64,000 nucleotides of DNA from Bacillota bacterium (GTDB lineage: Bacteria > Bacillota > UBA4882 > UBA8346), in NCBI GenBank assembly GCA_023392595.1, contig JAEVYU010000016.1, positions 1 through 64,000 on the forward strand, read 5' to 3'. Made by a program: the position numbers and the translations under genes. This document shows, one piece after another, positions 17,302 to 26,283 of the stretch. The notes below the pieces were generated by a model. The model made no database searches and had not been told where the DNA came from. It saw only the letters and a list, made by a program, of their open reading frames with translations. The number at the start of each line of letters is the position of its first letter. Within the stretch, counting starts at the first letter, position 1.

Positions 17302-19130
17302 TCGAAAGCTCCTTCCAGGGGTATGTTGATGGTAATGACGGTTCCTTTGCCCAACGCAGTGGAAATCTCGAAAATATCTTCAAACCCGTAAAATATCCGC
17401 AGCCTTTCGATGGTTCCCCGCAAGCCGAAACTGAGACTTTCAAGCACGGGCCTGTCCCTTCGGGACAAGGGCGTGTTATTTCTTAACACCGGCGTGTCAT
17501 TCCCGGACCTACCGGTATCCTTTCCGGAGCTGTCCATGATTTGCCCCAAACGTTCGCAGGTCATCCCCACCCCGTCATCGGCCACGGACAACTTTAAAAA
17601 GCCCTTTTCCAATTTGGCGCCAACCGTAATCCGGCCCTGTTTCCCCAGGGGCTTGATTCCGTGATAGAGGGCATTTTCCACCAGCGGTTGCAATATCAGC
17701 TTCAAAACTTGATACGGCAGCGCTTCTTGCTGGATATCGTAGAACGCTGCAAAAATGTCTCCATAACGGACTTGCTGGATGATTAAATAATTTTTGACGA
17801 TCTCGATCTCCTCGGCCACTGTTATGATTTGCCTGCCTTTGCTAAGGCTGATCCGGTAATAACTGCCCAGAGCCTTCATCACGGTATACACATCCCGGCT
17901 CCTGCCGGATAAGGCCAAAGAACTGATGGCATCAAAGGTATTATAGAGAAAATGCGGTTTGATTTGGGCCTGCAACACTTCCAGCTCGGTTTGCCGGATG
18001 ATTTTTTGCTCCTCAACCGTCCGCTCAAGCAGGCTTTGAATCTCCTGAATCATGACGTTATAGCCGTCTTTAAGCTTACCAATCTCATCCTGGCCGGTTT
18101 CAAAATGCACCATTTCAAAATGGCCGTTTTTGACATCCTGCATCGATTGTAACAATTTATGGATGGGGTTGGCAATCAATCTGGAAATCAGCACCGAACC
18201 GAAAAAAATCAATAAACTGTTCAAGCCGATAATGATGAATATCACCAGGCCAAAAGCTCTTATTTCCCGGGAAAGCTCATCAAAAGGGATCATGCTGATA
18301 ATCCGCCAGCCGTATTTGTTAACGAAAGTAGCTATCAAATAAAGCTTACCGTCGTATTTCCGGGTGATGGCATGATAGCCTTTTAAGGTTGCTCCATGAA
18401 TGTGCTTGATGTCCAAATCTTTGATTTCGTTAACTTTGACGATATCCTGATCATGCTCGTCTTTCAGGATGATACTGGATAAATATTGATTATCAACGCC
18501 GGTCAAGGAGCGCACCAATAATTTGCTGGATAGATTGACAATTAATATTCCGAGCGGCTTTTGGGTATCCAAATCATTGACGACCCGGATCAACGAAATA
18601 TACCGGTCATTGGATAGATTATTACTAAAGATATCCCCGGCATTGGCTTTTAGCAAATAGCCGCCTTTGCGCTGAAATATCTCCTGATACCAGGGAATTT
18701 CCCGGATATAGCGGTACTTAAAGGTCTTTACCGTTAATTGGTCGGCTCCGTAACGGTTTCCCTGATTGTCAAAGAGATAAACCGCTGAAACCAGGGGGGA
18801 AGATTCCATTAAATTAATGAAATAACGATTGACATTGCGCTGCAGACTCAAGGTGGGATTGCGTAAACAACCCTGGACTCTCGCATCCGCAAGAACGGTC
18901 TTGGATAAATTGTTGGTATTTTCAATGAAGGTATCCACGTTGGCATTGATGGAGCCCAGCATTTGAAAAGATACATTGCTGATTTTACGGGACATATATT
19001 TTGAATTAATGCGGTAATAACATACGCCACTGATAGCGATGGAGATGGTTAACAAAATCAGATAATACAAAGCAATCTTGGTGCTGATCTTCGTATCTTT
19101 CAATAGTTTTCCGACGAATTGGATTTTCAT
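17298..19130 (-). CDS. YesM-like sensor histidine kinase with a 4 x 7-residue insert
   Basis: 610 aa. Spans at ~20-40 and ~295-320 flank an extracellular sensor domain; then come HAMP (~320-375), the His_kinase segment IKPHFLYNT (phospho-acceptor His ~393) and HATPase_c. The G1 box is DDGVGM (~524). Between it and the G2 region SFGLRGTIERL lies an insert of four 7-residue units: GKDTGRS, GNDTPVL, RNNTPLS, RRDRPVL. The encoding 21-bp units make this a repeat expansion inside the ATP-lid region. It probably senses a sugar ligand or binding protein outside the cell and phosphorylates the neighbouring regulator. A ribosome site GGGAGTCGG precedes the ATG. Confidence 0.9.
   Translation of the reverse strand: MKIQFVGKLLKDTKISTKIALYYLILLTISIAISGVCYYRINSKYMSRKISNVSFQMLGSINANVDTFIENTNNLSKTVLADARVQGCLRNPTLSLQRNVNRYFINLMESSPLVSAVYLFDNQGNRYGADQLTVKTFKYRYIREIPWYQEIFQRKGGYLLKANAGDIFSNNLSNDRYISLIRVVNDLDTQKPLGILIVNLSSKLLVRSLTGVDNQYLSSIILKDEHDQDIVKVNEIKDLDIKHIHGATLKGYHAITRKYDGKLYLIATFVNKYGWRIISMIPFDELSREIRAFGLVIFIIIGLNSLLIFFGSVLISRLIANPIHKLLQSMQDVKNGHFEMVHFETGQDEIGKLKDGYNVMIQEIQSLLERTVEEQKIIRQTELEVLQAQIKPHFLYNTFDAISSLALSGRSRDVYTVMKALGSYYRISLSKGRQIITVAEEIEIVKNYLIIQQVRYGDIFAAFYDIQQEALPYQVLKLILQPLVENALYHGIKPLGKQGRITVGAKLEKGFLKLSVADDGVGMTCERLGQIMDSSGKDTGRSGNDTPVLRNNTPLSRRDRPVLESLSFGLRGTIERLRIFYGFEDIFEISTALGKGTVITINIPLEGAFE
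17442..17525. repeat. Four 21-bp coding repeats inside the sensor kinase gene
   Basis: Four consecutive 21-bp units, in frame. Adjacent units match at 10-14 of 21 positions by my hand alignment; the shared core is GACACGCC-like. They encode the lid-region insert of the kinase. The unit length equals that of the array at the end of the partner regulator gene 1.4 kb away, although the sequences differ. Confidence 0.65.
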
Positions 19131-19234
19131 TTTTCCGACTCCCGTCCGGCTAACATACTGAGCCTTTATGCGATGCCGATAAAACGCTCATATTCTTCCG
19201 GCTAAAAAGTAATCCATTATGCTTCATCGATTTT

Positions 19235-19660
19235 TTATGCTGATCTTTCAAAAACCTCCACCAAAAATGGGGGTATTTTGGCCGGCCGATTTCCCTTTGT
19301 TATATTGACGCAAAGCATGGTGATATCGGCCTCCGCCACCAGGACCTCTTTCGTTTCCGCCATTTTGGTTATCTCGTAACCCAGCAGCAGCTTAATTTTA
19401 TCGATTTCCTTAATCCATACCTTGACGGTTAACGAATCCTCGAAAAGAGCCGGCGCTTTATAGGCTATATTGACATGGATCGGCATAAAACTAATGCCGT
19501 CTTCTTCGATCATCCGGGTCAAAGGTTTGTAAATCGCGCTAATCCATTCAACCCGCGCCATTTCCAACCATTCCAAATGTTTCGCGTAATAGGCTATCCC
19601 CGTGACGTCGGTATCAGCCAAATAAACTTTTTTTGAGATCGCAAATTTTTGGGGTTCCAT
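19235..19660 (-). CDS. Acyl-CoA thioesterase, YbgC/4HBT hot-dog family
   Basis: 141 aa, the usual length of a single hot-dog domain. The family motif reads ADTDVTGIAYYAKHLEWLEMAR (split: ADTDVTGIAYYAKH / LEWLEMAR). D18 is the catalytic Asp position, and Tyr-Tyr replaces the more common Val-Tyr-His. It would hydrolyse acyl-CoA thioesters in the cytoplasm. AAGGAG lies six bases before the ATG. It is flanked by sugar genes but has no obvious link to them, and its substrate chain length cannot be read. Confidence 0.82.
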   Translation of the reverse strand: MEPQKFAISKKVYLADTDVTGIAYYAKHLEWLEMARVEWISAIYKPLTRMIEEDGISFMPIHVNIAYKAPALFEDSLTVKVWIKEIDKIKLLLGYEITKMAETKEVLVAEADITMLCVNITKGNRPAKIPPFLVEVFERSA

Positions 19661-19818
19661 ATTCTTCTCCTTATCAATAAAAAAGATATACCATAATACG
19701 GATCAATTCTGCCGTATCCAGTATATCTTTCAAAGCGAAAGAAATCAAGAAAACATCCGCCTGCCAACTCAATCATTCCATAAAATCCAGCCTGACTTGG
19801 GCCCCTCGTTTATTTTCA

Positions 19819-19843
19819 AAATAAAATCCCTTTTCAGGATTTT
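19819..19843 (-). terminator. Rho-independent terminator overlapping the TIM-barrel gene stop
   Basis: AAAATCC and GGATTTT form a 7-bp stem around a 7-nt loop on the minus strand, followed by ATTTTG. The stem starts inside the last codons of the gene, so termination would be immediately after translation stops. Confidence 0.5.
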
Positions 19844-21033
19844 ACCATGTCAATCGCAGCTTGAATCCAACGCATACGGGGTTTGGGAATCAGGCCGTAA
19901 TTGTAAAAAATAAAACCCTGGGTTCCGGCATCGGCGGCCGCCTTGACCTTGGCCAAAAATTCCTCTTGATGATGGACTTCCGGGTAAAAAACCCTTAACC
20001 CGGTAAGCATGGTTGTTTGAGGAGTAACTTCCCGCAACGATTTTTCCATATTCAACCCGACCTGTTGGGCGCCGGTATCATAGCAACAAACCGCGATCCC
20101 ATCATTCACCCGGCCGATTTCCCTGAAATCGACCCCGAAAAGCCAGGATTTATCGGGAGTAAGCAAACTTAAAAAGTATAAGCGGGTTCGCTCCGGCATT
20201 AAGGTCTGAAGTTCTTCTGCCAGTGAAGTCACGACTGTAGAACGCCACTTTAAATATTCATAGACCGCGGGGGTATCCCGGAAATATTCGAGCCCCTCGG
20301 CCCAAAACCGATTATCGTCGTTATGCGGCAACTCCCGGTTGCATAATTCATCCAGCCATTTTTTGACGATATTTTGCGCCTCCGAAATATCAATCCCGGC
20401 CCCACGGGCCCTTTTTTTACAAGAATCACAGAAGCAAAGGGACAATAAAAAATCATCCTTGGCGGTTAACCCGACACCATCTTTTTCATGGTGAAACTCA
20501 TGAAAAAAGCCCATAAAATTAAGGGATTCAAGTTCCAGGGCATGGTAGGGGTATTGCGCGGTCATATCGCCAATGACCGTCTTAATGTAGTTACGGGCCT
20601 CGTCATTGCTGGGACATAAATTATAATAATAGGCATCTCCATAGGCGTTGTGTACCGTAACTTCCGGATATTTTTTACCAACCCGGGTATTGTGAAGCGC
20701 TACGGTCCAGGCGGAGACTTTTAGCCCGTATTGATCCGCTTTTTCGAAAATCCGCTCCATATAACCGGGATTTTCCTTCACAAAGGGGGCTTCCTCGGGT
20801 TGAATCAATAAATGTTTATATTTTTGAAAGTCCGGATGAAAATAAAGGGCGCCATCCTCCGGAAAATACGCTTTTCGTTTGGTACTGCGGGCCTGTAAAA
20901 AGCGACCCGCATGATAAGCAGCGGCCAGGCTGATTCCGTCCAAGCCGGTCGCCTTGATCTCCTGGAGCGCCTCATCAACTCCTAGATCTACTAAATCCCA
21001 AGGATAAGTCCAAAAAGAGTGAAACATTCGCAA
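19834..21033 (-). CDS. Uncharacterised TIM-barrel (glycoside hydrolase-like) protein
   Basis: 399 aa, no signal peptide. The opening MRMFHSFWTYPWDLVDLGVD and the segments GLDGISLAAAYHAGRF, GLKVSAWTVALHN and GTQGFIFYNYGL follow the strand-loop pattern of GH-like alpha/beta barrels. A CFCDSCKKRA motif (two Cys-x-x-Cys-type pairs) may bind a metal. LELESLNFMGFFHEFHHEKDG has a cluster of acidic and His residues that could form the active site. The gene lies 13 bp downstream of the creatininase-family gene and appears to end the operon fed by the ribose-type transporter. I do not recognise a characterised family. A sugar-processing enzyme is inferred. Confidence 0.5.
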   Translation of the reverse strand: MRMFHSFWTYPWDLVDLGVDEALQEIKATGLDGISLAAAYHAGRFLQARSTKRKAYFPEDGALYFHPDFQKYKHLLIQPEEAPFVKENPGYMERIFEKADQYGLKVSAWTVALHNTRVGKKYPEVTVHNAYGDAYYYNLCPSNDEARNYIKTVIGDMTAQYPYHALELESLNFMGFFHEFHHEKDGVGLTAKDDFLLSLCFCDSCKKRARGAGIDISEAQNIVKKWLDELCNRELPHNDDNRFWAEGLEYFRDTPAVYEYLKWRSTVVTSLAEELQTLMPERTRLYFLSLLTPDKSWLFGVDFREIGRVNDGIAVCCYDTGAQQVGLNMEKSLREVTPQTTMLTGLRVFYPEVHHQEEFLAKVKAAADAGTQGFIFYNYGLIPKPRMRWIQAAIDMVKS

Positions 21034-21046
21034 ACGCCTCCGCTAC

Positions 21047-21802
21047 TTATGATTGGAAGTTTTCCAAAGGTTTTCCGAGAACTTCCGTCCGGGTCTTGCG
21101 CAAAATGGCTACAATATTGTCGACCGCCTGATCGATAATGGCCTTCCCCTTTTCAGAAGTTGCCAAGGTAGCGTCGCCTAAAACCGCGGTCTTGGTGATT
21201 TTATTCCACGGTGTGGGGGTTAAGTTAAAATCTTCGGGGATAGTGGGATGATCACAAATGGCCTTGCTCATATCCACATGCTGGCCAGCCAAATACAACA
21301 TATAGGAAGTTTCGATTTCACAAGCATGAAAGAAAGTCCCATGGACTCTTTCCGATTCCAACACTTTTTGTTGGACTTCAGCCACTCCCGGATAGGTAAG
21401 ATAGAGGACCTTCATTCCCTCTTCAAACAAGACCCGGGCCGCGCTTTTCATGGCATCCAAATTCCCCATGTGGGAATTAATCAAGGCCAAAATTTTGATT
21501 CCCTGCCGGTTTAAACTGCGACCGATATCCACAATCATTCCGGACAACACTTCATTGCTAAGCGTTAGGGTCCCGGGGAAATCCCGGAGCGACCATACCT
21601 GTCCATAGGATAAAGTAGGGAGTACCAGGGCCCGTTCCAGCTTAGCGGCTACTTTCCGGGCCACGCCCTCCGCCAAATAATTATCGGTTCCCAGCGGCAA
21701 ATGACCGGCATGAAATTCTACCGCTCCAATCGGTAATAAAATGACGGTTTCCGGATTTAAGAAACTTTTCACTTCATCACCCTTTAAAGTCTGATAGTCC
21801 AT
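21047..21802 (-). CDS. Creatininase-family amidohydrolase
   Basis: 251 aa, the normal family length. PIGAVEFHAGHLPLGTDNY carries metal-ligand positions E29, H31 and D40. NSHMGN stands where the family has NGHGGN, and HACEIETS supplies a further Glu. Members open cyclic amides or remove formyl groups (creatininase, 2-amino-5-formylamino-ribosylaminopyrimidinone hydrolase, mycofactocin MftE). None of those pathways is visible here. It sits between the phosphotriesterase-like and TIM-barrel genes (18 and 13 bp apart), so it probably acts on the same imported compound, perhaps one with an amide or lactam bond. The ribosome site is GAGG before the ATG. Confidence 0.78.
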   Translation of the reverse strand: MDYQTLKGDEVKSFLNPETVILLPIGAVEFHAGHLPLGTDNYLAEGVARKVAAKLERALVLPTLSYGQVWSLRDFPGTLTLSNEVLSGMIVDIGRSLNRQGIKILALINSHMGNLDAMKSAARVLFEEGMKVLYLTYPGVAEVQQKVLESERVHGTFFHACEIETSYMLYLAGQHVDMSKAICDHPTIPEDFNLTPTPWNKITKTAVLGDATLATSEKGKAIIDQAVDNIVAILRKTRTEVLGKPLENFQS

Positions 21803-21820
21803 GAAAATCCCTCCTCGGCT

Positions 21821-22789
21821 TCATTCAATGGTAAGATAACGGCGGGGATTGTTACGGAAAAAGTCATCCACCAATCCTTGACCGTTGAATCCGGCCGCCT
21901 CAGCTTCCTCTATAAAACGGGGAACCCATTTCCCTAAAATATATCCCAAGCCCAGCCCGTGCAGGTAGGATTGATAATATGTTTTACGGGCGGCGTCGCC
22001 TCCGATTAGGATTTGTTTTTGATAGCCCCGTTTCACCAGTTCCAATAGGCACTGAATTCTTACACTCTCCGGATAATACTTGATCTTGCCGATACCGTCA
22101 AAGGATAAAAACGCCCCGCTCTCGGCAATTTTTAAGTGGTACCAGTTGTCGGGATTGCGGTCCATATGGCCGATGGATACATGCCTCATATCCATCCCTT
22201 CCTGTTTTAAGAGTTCAATTTGTTCCAAAGCCATGGTACCTGCCTCCGTATGGGAATGAACGGGCGCCCCGGTGATGTGGTGAGCCCTGACAACGGCCCG
22301 CAATGTTTTTTCTTCCAACGGGTCAATCATGTTATAACCGGTGCCGAACTTCAACTGACCGGCCCGTACATCGGTGCCTTCCATCCCTTCACTAAATTCT
22401 TTCACCACAAACTGAGTCAATTCTTCGATACTTGCCTGTTCAATCCATGTGTGATACGTAATCTGCGAATCGGGAAGCAATGCATCCCATAAAAAACTTT
22501 TATTGAATCCTGCTGTGGCAATGATTTTAATGCCGGTTTCCTCGGCGATTTTTTTCACAGCCAATAAATCACGGCCATAATCCACCGCGGTTGCATCGAC
22601 GATAGCCTCGCCTCCGGCTGCCTTGAACAATAAAACATCAGCTTTTGACTTTTCAGGATCATCCAATAACAAATCATCTTCCCGGCGATCAACCCAATGG
22701 CCCGGCCGGCAAACAATATGTTCATGCGCGTCCGTTACACCAAGCTCCTCCGGTTGAATATCCCCCAGCATTGTACGAATAAAACCCAA
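21821..22789 (-). CDS. Phosphotriesterase-family metal hydrolase (probable sugar-lactone hydrolase)
   Basis: 322 aa. Binuclear metal motif: H22-x-H24 in DAHEHIV, a carbamylated-Lys position in QLKFGTG (~147), His in PVHSHTE and GHMDRN, and Asp in GGDAARK (~264). Characterised COG1735 relatives from Listeria and Bacillus hydrolyse pentono-lactone 5-phosphates. There an Arg three residues after the last metal Asp binds phosphate, and the Asp-Ala-Ala-Arg spacing here agrees. Together with a pentose-type importer and an FGGY kinase, a phosphorylated lactone substrate is a reasonable inference. The start is TTG, nine bases after AAAGGA, 40 bp downstream of the permease gene. Substrate unproved. 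Confidence 0.78.
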   Translation of the reverse strand: MGFIRTMLGDIQPEELGVTDAHEHIVCRPGHWVDRREDDLLLDDPEKSKADVLLFKAAGGEAIVDATAVDYGRDLLAVKKIAEETGIKIIATAGFNKSFLWDALLPDSQITYHTWIEQASIEELTQFVVKEFSEGMEGTDVRAGQLKFGTGYNMIDPLEEKTLRAVVRAHHITGAPVHSHTEAGTMALEQIELLKQEGMDMRHVSIGHMDRNPDNWYHLKIAESGAFLSFDGIGKIKYYPESVRIQCLLELVKRGYQKQILIGGDAARKTYYQSYLHGLGLGYILGKWVPRFIEEAEAAGFNGQGLVDDFFRNNPRRYLTIE

Positions 22790-22829
22790 TGTATTTCATC
22801 CTTTCTGGTCATAAAACATTTTAAATATG

Positions 22830-23771
22830 TTACCGTCTTACGGTCCGTTGGTTAATTGTGACCATCACTGCGATAATAACCCCTTGACTGATATATTTAC
22901 CGGCTTCCGGAATGTTCATCATCGTCATCATGCTTTGGAGCAAACTCATGATCAGGACACCGGCAAATGTCCCGGCTAAACCCCCGGCTCCACCGGCGAA
23001 TGTGGTTCCCCCGATTACTGTGGCAGCTATGGAATTGAGCGTATAGATATTGCCCACTCCTGATGATGCAATCCCAATATAAGCCGATATTAAGAGTCCT
23101 GCCATTCCGGCCAGCAAAGAACTGAGCATATAAGTTGTGACAATGATTTGGGGAGTCTTAATCCCCGCCAAGTAAGCAGCCTGCGTGTTTCCACCGGTTG
23201 CATAAACTTTACGGCCCCAAGTCACCCGGTACAATAGAAACGCAAAAATTCCCCAAACTACCACCCATAGGATACCGGCAACCGGTAAGGGTCCAACCCA
23301 TCCATCCGAAATGATTCGAAAGCCCTGAGCGATATTTCCAATCGGAGAACCTTTGGTATATACCATATAAGCGCCTTCAATCACCAGCGACATGGCCAAA
23401 GTAACCAAAAAGGGCGGGATTTTCACCTTCAATATGGTGTAGCCATTCACAAATCCGATGAAAGCCGCAAGGAGCAAGGTAACCGCTATGGTTCCTCCGA
23501 TATTGGCGTCATTCCCCATCATCATGCTGGCAGCCATCACATTCGTTAAAGAAATAACAGCTCCCACCGATAAATCAATACCGCCGATCAGGAGTACTAA
23601 AGTCTGCCCAATGGCCACGATTCCAAGGGGGGCCGCTTGCCGGAAATTGTTCAACAAGTGATGGGGGGAGAAAGAGCCGGGCGAAACCATGATGAAAATA
23701 ATGACCATCAAAAGGAGCAGGGCATAAATGCCCAGTGTTATTTTGGTTTTCTGCATCAAAAATCGACTCAT
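22830..23771 (-). CDS. Ribose-type ABC transporter permease 2
   Basis: 313-aa membrane permease of the RbsC/XylH (CUT2) group with about 8-10 spans. It contains GQTLVLLIGGIDLSVGAVISL, the signature near the fourth span (split: GQTLVLLIGG / IDLSVGAVISL), and TVIGGTTFAGGAGG near the C terminus. It overlaps the other permease gene by 4 bp (ATGA). Two different permeases for one ATPase suggest a heterodimeric channel. Confidence 0.92.
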   Translation of the reverse strand: MSRFLMQKTKITLGIYALLLLMVIIFIMVSPGSFSPHHLLNNFRQAAPLGIVAIGQTLVLLIGGIDLSVGAVISLTNVMAASMMMGNDANIGGTIAVTLLLAAFIGFVNGYTILKVKIPPFLVTLAMSLVIEGAYMVYTKGSPIGNIAQGFRIISDGWVGPLPVAGILWVVVWGIFAFLLYRVTWGRKVYATGGNTQAAYLAGIKTPQIIVTTYMLSSLLAGMAGLLISAYIGIASSGVGNIYTLNSIAATVIGGTTFAGGAGGLAGTFAGVLIMSLLQSMMTMMNIPEAGKYISQGVIIAVMVTINQRTVRR

Positions 23772-24712
23772 TTTTTACGCCCCCACAATTGAAATAAAAA
23801 CAACGCCAGAACCAAAATAACCCCTTTGATGATATATTGATAGTATGCAAATACGTTCAACATATTGAGAATATTATTGGTCAGTGAAAGCAACACTGCG
23901 CCGGCAAGGGTGCCTATAATTCCTCCAATACCGCCGAATAACGATGTGCCGCCGACCACGGCCGCGGCAACCGAATCCATAGAATACGTATCGCCAACGA
24001 CCGGATCCCCGGAGAATATCCTGGCAGATAAGATGATACCGGCAACCGCCGCTAAAGCTCCGGAAAGTCCGTATCCAATAATTGTCGTTCGCAGCACCGG
24101 AATACCCATTTTAGTGGCGCTATTCAAATCACCGCCCGTTGCGTAAATCGAACGTCCCGTCTTGGTGCTGGTCAGTATCATAAAAAAGATTCCATACAAA
24201 ATGAGCACCAGCAATCCCATGACCGAAACAATGCCCCAGTTTTGGGTGACGAACTCCATGAACTCAACAGACACCATTCCTCCGGGAGATGGCATCAGAA
24301 ATAAAGAAATTCCCTTGATAATACTCATGGTGGATAAAGTCATGATCAGAGGGGGAATATTCAAGGTAACAATTCCTAAACCATTGATGGTTCCGGTTAA
24401 AATCCCAACCCCTATCGCTATCAAGATGCTCAAGACCAGACCAGCCGGGGAAGTGCTGCTAAACATAGCCATTATCACCGTAGCAAAACTAATCACCGAG
24501 CCCACCGACAGATCGATACCGCCCAACAATAAAACCAAAGTTTGGCCAATGGCCGCAATCGCCAGGGGCGTAAACTGGGAAATGATATTGGCAAAGTTGT
24601 CAACCGTTCGAAAGGAAGCGGATATTGAGGCGGTGATAATAAGCAATAATATCAATACAATATAAACGGGAAGCGCAAGTTGAGCATGTTTTCCAAATGA
24701 GCCGTGAAACAA
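23768..24712 (-). CDS. Ribose-type ABC transporter permease 1
   Basis: CUT2 permease of the RbsC group. It shares with its neighbour GQTLVLLLGGIDLSVGSV and AVVGGTSLFGGIGG, so the two arose by duplication. The frame is open from 24736, but AAAGGAG lies seven bases before a TTG at 24712, which is the better start (314 aa, MFHGSFGKHAQ). It follows the ATPase gene with 24 bp between. Confidence 0.9.
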   Translation of the reverse strand: MFHGSFGKHAQLALPVYIVLILLLIITASISASFRTVDNFANIISQFTPLAIAAIGQTLVLLLGGIDLSVGSVISFATVIMAMFSSTSPAGLVLSILIAIGVGILTGTINGLGIVTLNIPPLIMTLSTMSIIKGISLFLMPSPGGMVSVEFMEFVTQNWGIVSVMGLLVLILYGIFFMILTSTKTGRSIYATGGDLNSATKMGIPVLRTTIIGYGLSGALAAVAGIILSARIFSGDPVVGDTYSMDSVAAAVVGGTSLFGGIGGIIGTLAGAVLLSLTNNILNMLNVFAYYQYIIKGVILVLALFLFQLWGRKK

Positions 24713-24736
24713 GTGAATTCTCCTTTCCCGCCGCAA

Positions 24737-26251
24737 CTATACTAAGGTTGCGCCTGAACTTAATGTCATAATTTTCTCTTCGGTAGCGGCGGCTCCCTCA
24801 ATATCACCACTGATCCGGCCTTCATATAAAATATAAATGTGATCGGAGAGTCCTATTAATTCCAACATATCGCTGCTGATAAGCAAAATGCTGATTCCAC
24901 GGTCGGTCAACTCCCGAAGTAACTGATAGATTTCGATTTTAGACTGGATGTCCACACCACGGGTGGGTTCATGCAGTATCAAAAGTTTCGGACCCCGTTC
25001 CAACCATTTCGCAAAAATCACTTTTTGCTGATTGCCGCCGCTTAAACAGTGGACTTCCTGCTCAGGTGAAAATGCCTTGATGGATAAACTTTGCATTCCT
25101 TCCCGCACCGCTTGCCCCTCTTTCGCCAGTTGCAGAATCCAGTGCTTTGATATTTTATCCAGTGTAAGCAGAGATATATTTTCGCGGATTGACAGCGGAA
25201 GAACCAGTCCTTCCAATTTCCGATCATCGGGAATAAAACCAATACCGTGATGGATAGCATCCTGCGGTGACCGGATGGCGAGGGGCTCATTTTCAAAGTA
25301 AACGGTTCCGCCGGTAAACGGAGTTACTCCGAATAATCCCCGGGCCAGCTCTCTTTGGCCTTGTCCTTCCAAGCCGCCGACTCCAATAATCGTTCCCTCC
25401 GGAATTTTCAGATGGATATTCGTTAAACGTTCATTCAAACAAATGTCTTCCATTTGGAGAAGGATCCGGGCATCACCCGGACTTTTCCGGGGGGGGAAAG
25501 TCTGGGTGATTTCCCGTCCAACCATGGTCCGGATCAGATCATCCCGGGTCATGTTGGCTACTTTTTCAGTCCTCATCAACTGGCCGTCTTTTAAGACGAC
25601 AACTTCATCACAGATTTGAAATATTTCATCAATCCGGTGGCTGATAAATATCAGCGAAGTACCGCCGGCCTTTAATTTTGCCATCATTTGGAAAAGGCGC
25701 TCGACTTCCGCTTTGGATAAGCTGGAAGTGGGTTCGTCCAAAATCATAAGTTGGGGATGATTAACCCAGGCTTTGGCGATTTCAACCATTTGCCTTTCAG
25801 CCAGACTGAGTTGTTTTACCAATTTGGTGACATCCATGGGATATTGCAATTCATTCATCAAATCCCGGGCCATTTCATGCAACCGGCGATGATTGATGAT
25901 CCCGGCCCAATTGACAGGTTCCTGATCAAGCATTATGTTTTCACCAATCGAGAGATCGGGAAACAAACTCAGTTCCTGATGGACAAAGGCAATTTTCAAT
26001 TCTTTCGCTTTTTGAGGGGTTAAGTTTTTAATTTTCAACCCTTGATAATAGATAGCCCCGTTATCGGGTTGCAGGTTACCGCAGATAATATTCATCAGGG
26101 TACTTTTACCGGCCCCGTTTTCACCCGCTAAGGCCAAAATTGTTCCCCGCTTGCAAAGAATATCGACATCCCTCAATACGGCATTGCCGTTAAATTGTTT
26201 ACTAAGTTGTTTTCCTTCAAGAACCACCGATTGGCTATCAGCATAATTCAT
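24737..26251 (-). CDS. Sugar ABC transporter ATPase with two nucleotide-binding domains (RbsA/MglA type)
   Basis: 504 aa, the usual RbsA length. Domain 1 has Walker A GENGAGKST, signature LSLAERQ and Walker B LMILDEPTSSL. Domain 2 has a degenerate Walker A (GVGGLEGQGQRE), signature LSGGNQQKV and LLILHEPTRGVD, with His replacing the Walker B Asp. Asymmetry of this kind is normal for the family. Ribosome site AAGGGG before ATG. It energises import through the two downstream permeases with the binding protein encoded 33 bp upstream. Confidence 0.93.
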   Translation of the reverse strand: MNYADSQSVVLEGKQLSKQFNGNAVLRDVDILCKRGTILALAGENGAGKSTLMNIICGNLQPDNGAIYYQGLKIKNLTPQKAKELKIAFVHQELSLFPDLSIGENIMLDQEPVNWAGIINHRRLHEMARDLMNELQYPMDVTKLVKQLSLAERQMVEIAKAWVNHPQLMILDEPTSSLSKAEVERLFQMMAKLKAGGTSLIFISHRIDEIFQICDEVVVLKDGQLMRTEKVANMTRDDLIRTMVGREITQTFPPRKSPGDARILLQMEDICLNERLTNIHLKIPEGTIIGVGGLEGQGQRELARGLFGVTPFTGGTVYFENEPLAIRSPQDAIHHGIGFIPDDRKLEGLVLPLSIRENISLLTLDKISKHWILQLAKEGQAVREGMQSLSIKAFSPEQEVHCLSGGNQQKVIFAKWLERGPKLLILHEPTRGVDIQSKIEIYQLLRELTDRGISILLISSDMLELIGLSDHIYILYEGRISGDIEGAAATEEKIMTLSSGATLV

Positions 26252-26283
26252 GATCAGGCCCCTTTTATTTTCTTGAAAATTTT

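Noticed and set aside
22220..22492. Plus-strand frames opposite the lactonase-like and other genes
   Set aside because: Shadows of strongly supported genes on the other strand, with no ribosome sites.
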